DNA of 5,644 bases from an uncultured Eubacteriales bacterium (GTDB lineage: Bacteria; Bacillota; Clostridia; Oscillospirales; Oscillospiraceae): NCBI GenBank assembly GCA_900553135.1, contig USCO01000141.1:1-5644 (forward strand), in the 5' to 3' direction. The stretch's first letter is position 1. Every line of letters starts with the position of its first letter. The translations under genes were made by a program, and so were the position numbers. The notes under the pieces were generated by a model that worked only from the letters and a program-made list of their open reading frames with translations, searched no databases and had not been told where the DNA came from. Of the stretch, positions 1-5,481 are shown in pieces.

Positions 1-5
1 GTTTT

Positions 6-35
6 GGTTCCTTTGCCGCCGTGGGCAAAGGAACC
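6..35. repeat. Perfect 12-bp inverted repeat (hairpin)
   Basis: GGTTCCTTTGCC at 6-17 is exactly complementary to GGCAAAGGAACC at 24-35, leaving a 6-base loop (GCCGTG). The stem is too long and exact to be an ordinary chance pairing. There is no T-run after it on the plus strand; on the minus strand it is followed by only a short AAAAC-complement, so it is not a good terminator in either direction as far as the window shows. It may be the first element of the leader of the gene at 151, part of the 3' end of an unseen upstream transcript, or a copy of a dispersed palindromic repeat. The window edge prevents a choice. Confidence 0.8.
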
Positions 36-70
36 CGCCGCCGGGGCGGCGGAACGCTCTCCCCGGAGCG
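35..70. repeat. Two further tandem GC-rich hairpins
   Basis: Directly after the first hairpin, CCGCCGC (35-41) pairs with GCGGCGG (46-52) around a 4-base loop. CGCTC (55-59) then pairs with GAGCG (66-70), extendable by a T-G pair. Three hairpins therefore lie head to tail within 65 bases. The run is free of stop codons in the frame of the downstream gene, but it looks structural and not protein-coding. The GC-rich stems are short enough that chance contributes. Confidence 0.55.
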
Positions 71-103
71 GGCCCCGCATCACAATTTCACACCCAATCA
101 GCC

Positions 104-130
104 GCTTCCCCCCTGCGGGGAAGCTTTTTT
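104..130 (+). terminator. Intrinsic terminator just upstream of the HAD gene
   Basis: GCTTCCCC (104-111) pairs perfectly with GGGGAAGC (117-124) around a 5-base loop (CCTGC), followed at once by six T residues (125-130). This is a textbook Rho-independent terminator on the plus strand. It ends 20 bases before the ATG at 151, and no promoter is visible in those 20 bases. It may end an upstream transcript with read-through into the HAD gene, or act as an attenuator for that gene. Confidence 0.85.
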
Positions 131-136
131 ACCATA

Positions 137-143
137 TAAGGAG
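137..143 (+). promoter_or_regulatory. Shine-Dalgarno site fixing the HAD start
   Basis: TAAGGAG lies 7 bases upstream of ATG 151. The reading frame is open back to position 4, but this site together with the family's usual N-terminus (a Met a few residues before the DxD motif) selects 151 as the start. Confidence 0.85.
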
Positions 144-150
144 AAATGAT

Positions 151-924
151 ATGACAAAAGCCATTTTCTTTGACGTGGACGGCACCCTGGTCAGCTTCAA
201 GACCCATACCATGTCCCCCGCCACCCTCCAGGCCCTCCACACCCTGCGGGAGAAGGGCATCCTGCTCTTTTTGTCCACCGGCCGCCACCAGGCCATGCTG
301 GACTATGTGCGGGACCTGTTCCCCTTTGACGGCTACGTCACCCTCAGCGGTCAGTACTGCTACGCCGGGGACCAGGTGCTCCACAGTAACCCCATGCCCC
401 CCGAGGCGGTGGAGGAGCTGGTCACCGCCGTGGAGGACGGAGGATTTTCTTGTATCTTTTTGGAGGGCACCGACATCTATATCAATGGGGTGGATGACAT
501 GGCCAGCCAGTTCATGAAGGACCTGAACATCCCCACGCCCCCCATCCGTCCCGCCCGCTATGCCCTGGGTCATCAGGTGTACCAGGCGGTGACCTTCCTG
601 GACCGGGAGCACGAGGGCCAGCTGCTGGACCGCGCTCCCCATCTCCTCACCACCCGCTGGCACCCCAACTTCCTGGACGTCATCCCTCCCACCGGGGGCA
701 AGGACAAGGGCCTGGAGGCCGTGCTGGCCCACTTTGGGATTCCTGTGGAGGAGAGCATGGCCTTCGGCGACGGAGAAAATGACCTGGCCATGCTGGTCCG
801 GGCGGGCGTGGGCGTGGCCATGGGCACCGCCAGCGACTACGTGAAGGAGCGCGCCAACTGGACCACCGCCTCGGTGGATGACGAGGGCATCGTCCGGGCC
901 CTGGAGCATTTTGGCCTGCTGTAA
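151..924 (+). CDS. Cof-type HAD-IIB family phosphatase
   Basis: A 257-residue cytoplasmic phosphatase of the haloacid dehalogenase superfamily, the usual length for the Cof/IIB group. These enzymes hydrolyse phosphate esters, often sugar phosphates, FMN or pyridoxal phosphate, through an aspartyl-phosphate intermediate. All four HAD motifs are visible: FFDVDGTL with nucleophile D8 and acid/base D10; STGR at 42-45; K184 in TGGKDKG; and FGDGEND at 205-211 with the Mg-binding acidic residues D207 and D211. The stretch between about residues 80 and 175 is the C2-type cap that sets substrate choice, so the substrate cannot be named from sequence. The gene sits directly behind an intrinsic terminator with a strong SD and is separated from the next gene by 116 bases without a terminator. 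The family assignment is secure and the physiological role is unknown. Confidence 0.93.
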   Translation: MTKAIFFDVDGTLVSFKTHTMSPATLQALHTLREKGILLFLSTGRHQAMLDYVRDLFPFDGYVTLSGQYCYAGDQVLHSNPMPPEAVEELVTAVEDGGFSCIFLEGTDIYINGVDDMASQFMKDLNIPTPPIRPARYALGHQVYQAVTFLDREHEGQLLDRAPHLLTTRWHPNFLDVIPPTGGKDKGLEAVLAHFGIPVEESMAFGDGENDLAMLVRAGVGVAMGTASDYVKERANWTTASVDDEGIVRALEHFGLL

Positions 925-945
925 AAAGGAAAGTGAAAGGTTCAC

Positions 946-962
946 AAATTCGTATAGAATTT
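946..962. promoter_or_regulatory. Operator-like dyad in the A+T-rich intergenic gap
   Basis: AAATTC (946-951) and GAATTT (957-962) form a perfect 6-bp inverted repeat with a 5-base spacer. It stands in a gap that is much richer in A+T than the surrounding genes and overlaps a -10-like TATAGAAT (953-960). This could be a repressor or activator site for the gene at 1041. No convincing -35 hexamer lies 16-18 bases upstream of the -10-like element, so the promoter reading is tentative. A 6-bp A+T dyad can arise by chance. Confidence 0.35.
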
Positions 963-983
963 ATGTTGGTTTTTGTGTAGAAT
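952..983 (+). repeat. Imperfect direct repeat of a -10-like element
   Basis: GTATAGAAT (952-960) recurs as GTGTAGAAT (975-983), 23 bases later, each followed by a TTA- or GTA-like triplet. Each copy carries TAGAAT, one mismatch from the sigma-A -10 consensus. They may be two start signals for the gene at 1041 or two copies of a regulator half-site. Neither has a recognisable -35 element at the standard distance. Confidence 0.3.
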
Positions 984-990
984 GTAACTA

Positions 991-1018
991 GGGAGCCAGG
1001 CGTTGCCGGGACGCTCCC
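991..1018 (+). promoter_or_regulatory. 5'-UTR hairpin before the MBL-fold gene
   Basis: GGGAGC (991-996) pairs with GCTCCC (1013-1018). A small inner stem GGC (999-1001)/GCC (1005-1007) can stack inside it. The structure ends 6 bases before the SD (TAAGGAGGT, 1025-1033), lies downstream of both -10-like elements, and would be at or near the 5' end of the transcript. No T-run follows, so it is not a terminator. A role in transcript stability or translation is only a guess. Confidence 0.35.
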
Positions 1019-1040
1019 ACTTGGTAAGGAGGTTGCATTC

Positions 1041-2639
1041 ATGAAGCTAACATTTTTCGGCGCAGCCCATGCCGTGACCGGCAGCTGTCACTGCCTGGAG
1101 GTCAACGGAAAGAAGATCCTCATCGACTGCGGCCTTCAGCAGGGCCGGGATGAGCACGACGAGAATGCTCTGGACTTTGCTCCCGGCTACATCGACTATT
1201 GTCTGGTCACCCACGCCCATATCGACCACTCCGGCCGGATCCCTCTGCTGGTGAAGGAGGGCTTCGGCGGGCAGATCTTTGCCACCCGGCTCACCTGCCA
1301 GCTGCTGTCCATTATGCTGCGGGACTCCGCCTTCATCCAGGAGAGCGACGCCCAGTGGCAGAACCAGAAGGGCAAGCGTGCCGGCCGTCCCGAGGTGGAG
1401 CCCCTGTACACCGTGGCCGACGCCGAGGCCGCCCTGGAGCAGCTCTACCCCGTGGAGTACAGACAGATTTTGGAGCTGTGCGAGGGGGTCAAGGTGCGTT
1501 TCCGGGACGCGGGCCATCTGCTGGGCTCCTCCATTGTAGAGATCTGGGCCACCGAGGGGGACGAGACCCGCAAGCTGGTCTTTTCCGGCGACCTGGGCAA
1601 CGTGGACCAGCCCATCATCCGGGACCCGGAATTTTTGGAGGAAGCCGACTACGTGGTCATGGAGTCCACCTACGGCGACCGGGACCACGAGGTGCCCGAG
1701 AGCTACACCCAGGCCCTGGCCCAGCTCATTGACGAGACCTTCGCCCGGGGCGGCAACGTGGTCATCCCCTCCTTCGCCGTGGGCCGCACCCAGGAGCTGT
1801 TGTACTTCCTGCGGGAGATCAAGGACCAGGGACTGGTGAAGAGCCACCCCGGCTTCCAGGTTTGTGTGGATAGCCCCCTGGCCGCCGAGGCCACCCGCAT
1901 CTACGCCGGGGATTTACGGGGCTATCTGGACGAGGAGGCCATCGCCGTGCTCCAGGGGGGCGAGAACCTGTTCACCTTCCCGGGGCTCACCCTGGTCCAG
2001 TCCACCGAGGAGTCCAAGGCCCTGAACCTGGACCCCACCTCCAAGGTCATCATCTCCGCCTCGGGCATGTGTGACGCGGGCCGTATCCGCCACCACCTGA
2101 AACACAACCTGTGGCGGCGGGAGTGCGCCGTGGTCTTTGTGGGCTATCAGGCCGAGGGCACTCTGGGCCGCCGCCTGCTGGAGGGGGCCAAGTCGGTGAA
2201 GCTCTTCGGGGAGGAGATCGCCGTCAACGCCCGGATTGTGAATTTCAAGGGCCTCAGCTCCCACGCCGACCGCACCCACCTGCTGGACTGGATCGGCCGC
2301 TTCTCCCCCACCCCCAAGCAGGTCTTTGTGGTCCACGGCGACAGCCCGGTCACCGAGCTGTTTGCCCAGACCCTCAACGACCAGGGCATCCCCGCCCACG
2401 CCCCCCTGTATGAGGAGGTCTACGACCTGGCCGCCAACCAGATGCTGGCCAAGGGCGTGGCCCTGGAGCCCAAGAAGGTCACCGGCGGCGCGGCGGCGGC
2501 ATCCCCCGCCTTTGTCCGTCTCCAGGATGTGTCCAAACAGCTGGAGGCCCTCATCAGCCGCAGCCGTGGCCGTCCCAACAAGGATCTGGCCCGTCTGGCC
2601 GACCAGCTGCGCCAGGTTATGGAGAGCTGGGAAAATTAA
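1041..2639 (+). CDS. Beta-CASP/RMMBL metallo-beta-lactamase-fold protein, probable RNA nuclease
   Basis: A 532-residue protein of the metallo-beta-lactamase fold with an inserted beta-CASP domain and an RMMBL tail, the architecture of CPSF73-like RNA-processing nucleases. Zinc-ligand motifs are complete: HAHIDH at 58-63, H159 in DAGHLLGSS, D184 in FSGDLG and H432 in VVHGD. Beta-CASP motifs are also present: acidic motif A E208 in MESTYGD, motif B around H351/H352 after ISASGMCDAGR, and motif C H408 in SSHADR. A cytoplasmic RNA endo/exonuclease activity is therefore likely, though the substrate is unknown. It is not RNase J by layout. After about residue 480 an Ala/Gly-rich linker leads to a charged, probably helical tail (about 490-532). 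The start is set by TAAGGAGGT 7 bases upstream. The stop is 21 bases before the next gene, so the two are probably cotranscribed. Confidence 0.93.
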   Translation: MKLTFFGAAHAVTGSCHCLEVNGKKILIDCGLQQGRDEHDENALDFAPGYIDYCLVTHAHIDHSGRIPLLVKEGFGGQIFATRLTCQLLSIMLRDSAFIQESDAQWQNQKGKRAGRPEVEPLYTVADAEAALEQLYPVEYRQILELCEGVKVRFRDAGHLLGSSIVEIWATEGDETRKLVFSGDLGNVDQPIIRDPEFLEEADYVVMESTYGDRDHEVPESYTQALAQLIDETFARGGNVVIPSFAVGRTQELLYFLREIKDQGLVKSHPGFQVCVDSPLAAEATRIYAGDLRGYLDEEAIAVLQGGENLFTFPGLTLVQSTEESKALNLDPTSKVIISASGMCDAGRIRHHLKHNLWRRECAVVFVGYQAEGTLGRRLLEGAKSVKLFGEEIAVNARIVNFKGLSSHADRTHLLDWIGRFSPTPKQVFVVHGDSPVTELFAQTLNDQGIPAHAPLYEEVYDLAANQMLAKGVALEPKKVTGGAAAASPAFVRLQDVSKQLEALISRSRGRPNKDLARLADQLRQVMESWEN

Positions 2640-2660
2640 CACAGAGAGGAACGATTTTAT

Positions 2661-3551
2661 ATGGAGATCAACCGCCGGGAGCTGAAAGCCCGGGCCCGAC
2701 AGGCAATGGCCGCCGCCCAGCCCGGCTTCCGCAGGGTGACCTTGTTATTTCTGCTGCTGACCAGCGGCGTGAGCATGGTGGTCAGCGCCTTGGCCCCCAC
2801 CGACGCCGACGCCCTCTACGGAGGGGACTTCCTGGGGCTGTTTTTGGGGCTGCTGGTGCTGCTGTACACCGTGGTCATGTCCATCGGCTATAAAAATTGG
2901 TCCCTGCGGGTCTACCGGGGCCGGGAAGCGGGCTACGGCAGTCTCATCGACGGCTTCTCCATGGCAGGCCGGGTCCTGCTCATGGAAGTGCTCATCTTCC
3001 TGTGGGTCTTTGGCTGGGCCCTGCTGCTCAGCATCCCCGTGGGCATCGTCATGGTGGGCGCCCAGAGCATAGAGGGCATGGCCCTGTCCGCCCTGGTGGG
3101 CTACGGCGCCATGTACATTCTCCTCACCGTCATCATGTACCGCTATGCCCTGGCCCCCTACCTGCTGCTGGACCGCCCCGAGCTGGGCCCCGGCGCGGCG
3201 GTGCGGGACAGTGTGGTCCTGATGAAGGGCTGGAAGTGGGAGCTGTTCAAGCTGGACCTGTCCTTCCTGGGCTGGTACCTCCTCAACGCCCTGCTGGGCG
3301 CGGCGGTGTATCTGGCCGTGCTGGTGCCCACTCTGCTGCCCATGCTGCAGCAGGGCAGCACCCCCCAGCTGGTGCTGACCATCTGGTCGGGCAGCGTGCT
3401 GGCCATGGTGCTCTCCACCCTGGTGCAGCTGCCCCTGGACCTGTGGCTCCAGCCCTATTACGAGGTATCCCGGGCCGGGTTCTATCAGGCCCGCCAGGAG
3501 CTGGAAGGGGCCAAGGCCCCGCCCCTGTTCCAGGAGGACACCCCTTGGTAA
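2661..3551 (+). CDS. DUF975 family multi-pass membrane protein
   Basis: A 296-residue integral membrane protein with about six hydrophobic segments (roughly 26-44, 56-76, 105-131, 143-160, 201-225 and 238-258). It is recognisable as DUF975 from the N-terminal RRELKARARQAM, the central DGFS, and the signature DRPELGPGAAVRDSVVLMKG followed by W..ELFKLDLSFLGW (about 171-205). The C-terminal aromatic PYYEVSRAGFYQ (265-276) is also typical of the family. The biochemical function of DUF975 is not established. The ATG at 2661 has an AGAGAGGA site (2643-2650) at a rather long 10-base spacing. It begins 21 bases after the beta-CASP gene and ends just before the shared terminator, so it is probably the last gene of that transcript. 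The family call is strong; no function can be assigned. Confidence 0.88.
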   Translation: MEINRRELKARARQAMAAAQPGFRRVTLLFLLLTSGVSMVVSALAPTDADALYGGDFLGLFLGLLVLLYTVVMSIGYKNWSLRVYRGREAGYGSLIDGFSMAGRVLLMEVLIFLWVFGWALLLSIPVGIVMVGAQSIEGMALSALVGYGAMYILLTVIMYRYALAPYLLLDRPELGPGAAVRDSVVLMKGWKWELFKLDLSFLGWYLLNALLGAAVYLAVLVPTLLPMLQQGSTPQLVLTIWSGSVLAMVLSTLVQLPLDLWLQPYYEVSRAGFYQARQELEGAKAPPLFQEDTPW

Positions 3552-3553
3552 CG

Positions 3554-3583
3554 AAAAAAGACCGCCTTTCGGCGGTCTTTTTT
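3554..3583. terminator. Bidirectional intrinsic terminator between convergent genes
   Basis: GACCGCC (3560-3566) pairs with GGCGGTC (3571-3577) around a TTTC loop. A six-A run (3554-3559) lies on the left and a T run (3578-3584) on the right, so either strand gives a GC stem followed by a U tract. Read on the minus strand the loop is GAAA, a stable GNRA tetraloop closed by C-G. It serves both the plus-strand gene ending at 3551 and the minus-strand gene whose TAA stop (3583-3585) lies inside the A/T arm. Confidence 0.95.
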
Positions 3584-4092
3584 TATAGCTTTTTCAGCCT
3601 TGCCAGCAAAAACTGGGCGCACAGGCCGGTAAATACGCCGCTGATGGCTCCGGCGATGATGAGGTAGGGCAGATAGGCCAGCACCGTCCAGGTGCCCATG
3701 AGCACCACGGCGGCCAGCAGCTGGCCCAGGTTATGGAAGATGCCGGCAATGGGGCTGCACAGCCACATCTGCCGCAGGGTGAGCACCCGGCGCAGCAGCA
3801 GCATCACAAGCCAGCTGAGCACGCCGCCCGCCAGGCTGTAAAAAAGGGTCATCATCTGGCCGGAAAACACGCTGCCCAGAAACACCCGGCACAGCAGGAT
3901 CATCATGGCGTCCCCCGGTCCCAGGGCAAACATGGCGTAGACGGTGACGATGTTGGCCAGCCCCAGCTTCACGCCGGGGATGGGCAGAATGGGGGGCAGC
4001 TGGGCCTCGGCCATAAAGATGGTCAGGGCAATGGCGGTGAGCAGAGCCAGCAGGGTCAGCCGCCGGGCTCCCTTAGCCGTTGGCCGCGTCAA
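3583..4092 (-). CDS. Gx transporter family / heptaprenyl diphosphate synthase component I-like membrane protein
   Basis: A 169-residue membrane protein with about five or six hydrophobic segments. The family signature is clear: PGVKLGLANI at 39-48, an FYSLAGG-type segment (84-90), and HNLGQL at 120-125. Databases name the family heptaprenyl diphosphate synthase component I or Gx transporter. Its multi-pass topology resembles small-molecule S-components more than a prenyl synthase subunit, and the actual substrate is unsettled. I chose the TTG at 4092-4090. It gives the family's usual length and N-terminus (basic stretch then LTLLALLTA), has GGGAGG upstream, and overlaps the preceding gene by 20 bases. 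The longest open frame would start at another TTG (4146) and add 18 residues unlike the family. It is the last gene of the minus-strand operon. From memory, homologues accompany ApbE and NusG-domain-II proteins in flavin-based electron transfer loci. Confidence 0.85.
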   Translation of the reverse strand: MTRPTAKGARRLTLLALLTAIALTIFMAEAQLPPILPIPGVKLGLANIVTVYAMFALGPGDAMMILLCRVFLGSVFSGQMMTLFYSLAGGVLSWLVMLLLRRVLTLRQMWLCSPIAGIFHNLGQLLAAVVLMGTWTVLAYLPYLIIAGAISGVFTGLCAQFLLARLKKL

Positions 4093-4453
4093 GGTCCTCG
4101 CCCCCTCCCGTGATCTCAATGACAATGCCGTTGGGCAGGCACACAATGGGCACCACCCCGTTGGAGATCCACCCCTGGTTCACGCATACCTGGTCGGGAC
4201 AGGAGGCGTGGGAGATGGAGATGCGGCCCCGTTCCACCGACACCGTGTTCTCCGCCCCGTTTTCCCCGGTAATGGTGAAGGAGTAGGGCTCCTCCACCTC
4301 CTCCAGGGGGATCTCCTCCAGAAGCTCCCCGTTCTGGGTGATGCGGGCCACCGCCCCGGTGGGGGCGTCCTTGGGGACGAGCAGCAGCCAGGCGGCGCTG
4401 GCCGCCACGGCCAGCACCAGCAAAGCGGCCAGGATCTTGGCGTCCCGGCTCAT
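4073..4453 (-). CDS. NusG domain II-containing membrane-anchored protein
   Basis: A 126-residue protein with one N-terminal membrane anchor (about 7-26, preceded by R3 and K6) and an outside-facing C-terminal domain of the NusG_II (DUF1312) family. The family hallmark is SCPDQVCVNQGWIS (84-97) followed by IVCLPNGIVIEI (103-114). It carries the conserved cysteines C85, C90 and C105. This is not the transcription factor NusG; only the small beta domain resembles NusG domain II. Such proteins are commonly encoded beside ApbE and Gx-family genes, and an accessory role in extracytoplasmic flavin or redox modification is an inference from that context. The ATG overlaps the ApbE stop as ATGA (4453-4450), with only a weak AGGTGG site upstream, so translation is probably coupled. 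The gene itself overlaps the next one by 20 bases. Confidence 0.88.
   Translation of the reverse strand: MSRDAKILAALLVLAVAASAAWLLLVPKDAPTGAVARITQNGELLEEIPLEEVEEPYSFTITGENGAENTVSVERGRISISHASCPDQVCVNQGWISNGVVPIVCLPNGIVIEITGGGEDLDAANG
4104..4109 (-). promoter_or_regulatory. Shine-Dalgarno site supporting a TTG start
   Basis: On the minus strand GGGAGG (4109-4104), continuing into further G residues, lies 11 bases before TTG 4092-4090, inside the upstream NusG-domain-II gene. No ATG or GTG in the frame gives the expected N-terminus, so this site is the main support for a TTG start and for translational coupling. Confidence 0.5.
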
Positions 4454-5481
4454 GAGACCACCTGCACTTCCCGGTCCTCATAGCCCTGGGCCAGGGAGAA
4501 GGAGCTCTGCAGCCCCTTGGTCAGGGTGATGGTGCCGTCCTCCCCAATCCACAGGGCCTGGAAATCCAGCTCGGGGTGTTCCCGCCAGAAGGCCACGCCC
4601 TTCTCCGTACCTATGACGAACAGGGCGGTGGACAGGGCGTCGCAGTTCAGGGCGGAGGAGCTCACCACCGTCACCGAGCGCACTCCGCTGCGGGCGGGGG
4701 CGGCGGTGGCGGGGTCGATGATGTGGCAGTAGCGCACCCCGTCCTGTTCAAAGTAGCGCTGGTAGTCCCCCGAGGTGCCCATGGCCTGGCCGGTGAGCTC
4801 CAGAATGCCCAAGTAACTCTCCCCCGCCGGGTCCTGGATGCCGATGCGCCAGGGGGAGCCGTCGGGCTTGGTGCCCACGGTCTGGATGGTGCTCTGGCCC
4901 AGGTCCAGCAGGGCGCTTTTGATGCCGGCCTCGCTGAGCTGCTGGCTGAGCAGCTCCCCGGCCCAGCCCTTGGCCACCGCTCCCAGGTCCAGGGACATGG
5001 TTGCGGGCAGGCGCACCCGGTTTCCGGCCAGCTCCACCTGGCTGTAGTCGATGCGGCTGGCCAGCTGGTCCAGCTCCGCCTGGGCGGGTACCCGGTAGTC
5101 CCCCGAGGGGAAGCCCCAGGCTTCCACCGCCGGGTAGGCGGTGATGTCCAAAGCGCCGTCGGTGATCTGGCACAGCTCCAGGGACTGCTGCAGCAGCACG
5201 CTGGTCTCTCCGTCCACGGTGGTCCAGCTGCCGCCGCTGTGGTTCACCGCCCAGATCTGGCTGTCCTCCTGGGTGGGAGACCACAGCTCGTCCAGCTGCT
5301 CCAGGGTGTCGGTGGCCTGGGCCAGGGCGTCCCTGGCGTTGTCTCCGTAGAGGGTGAGGGACATCACCGTGTCCATGGCGAAGAGGGTCTCCTCCTCCTT
5401 CTTGGGGGCGGAGGAGCAGGCGGAGAGGGACAGCATCAGGGCGGCCAGTGCCAGGGCCGCGCCCCGCCGGGCGCCGCTCAC
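4450..5481 (-). CDS. apbE: FAD:protein FMN transferase (ApbE family) lipoprotein
   Basis: A 343-residue ApbE/Ftp protein, which attaches FMN from FAD covalently to Thr/Ser of exported flavoproteins with Mg2+. A lipoprotein signal is present: RR at 5-6, a hydrophobic stretch, and lipobox LSAC with C22. It should therefore be anchored on the outer face of the membrane. Family motifs in order are AMDTVMSLTLYG (35-46), GALDITAYP..EAWGF (109-124), SLDLGAVAKGWAGE (163-176), GTSGDYQRYFE (235-245), YCHIIDP (251-257) and CDALSTALFVIG (280-291), with D281 and T285 in the metal-binding region. Two usually conserved spots differ: the Gly-Gly-Asn-type loop reads LGQST (194-198), and the residues after HIIDP read ATAAP in place of RTG.P. 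The start is a GTG forming a GTGA overlap with the upstream S4 gene, with GGGAGG (5491-5486) before it. The family is certain; its acceptor protein is not in the window. Confidence 0.94.
   Translation of the reverse strand: MSGARRGAALALAALMLSLSACSSAPKKEEETLFAMDTVMSLTLYGDNARDALAQATDTLEQLDELWSPTQEDSQIWAVNHSGGSWTTVDGETSVLLQQSLELCQITDGALDITAYPAVEAWGFPSGDYRVPAQAELDQLASRIDYSQVELAGNRVRLPATMSLDLGAVAKGWAGELLSQQLSEAGIKSALLDLGQSTIQTVGTKPDGSPWRIGIQDPAGESYLGILELTGQAMGTSGDYQRYFEQDGVRYCHIIDPATAAPARSGVRSVTVVSSSALNCDALSTALFVIGTEKGVAFWREHPELDFQALWIGEDGTITLTKGLQSSFSLAQGYEDREVQVVS

Noticed and set aside
36..130. T-box or other known riboswitch in the leader of the HAD gene.
   Set aside because: No T-box GGTGG.ACCGCG-like core or other class hallmark could be recognised. 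Only generic hairpins and a terminator are supported.
4..150. In-frame upstream extension of the HAD protein (49 extra residues).
   Set aside because: It runs through the hairpins and the terminator, has no SD, starts with TTG, and HAD-IIB proteins begin just before the DxD motif. ATG 151 has a strong SD.
88..945. Long minus-strand open frame of 285 codons opposite the HAD gene.
   Set aside because: It is the antisense shadow of a GC-rich gene: low-complexity Gly/His/Val-rich translation, no recognisable family and no SD. The sense strand has all HAD motifs.
1047..1847. Minus-strand open frame of 266 codons opposite the beta-CASP gene.
   Set aside because: Antisense shadow caused by GC-rich third positions; the sense frame carries complete catalytic motifs.
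3583..4092. True heptaprenyl diphosphate synthase subunit.
   Set aside because: The name is inherited from the family label. The sequence is a multi-pass membrane protein with no DDxxD prenyl synthase motif, so a synthase role is not supported.
4073..4453. Transcription elongation factor NusG.
   Set aside because: The protein is short, has an N-terminal membrane anchor and the Cys-rich NusG_II signature, and lacks the NGN and KOW layout of real NusG.
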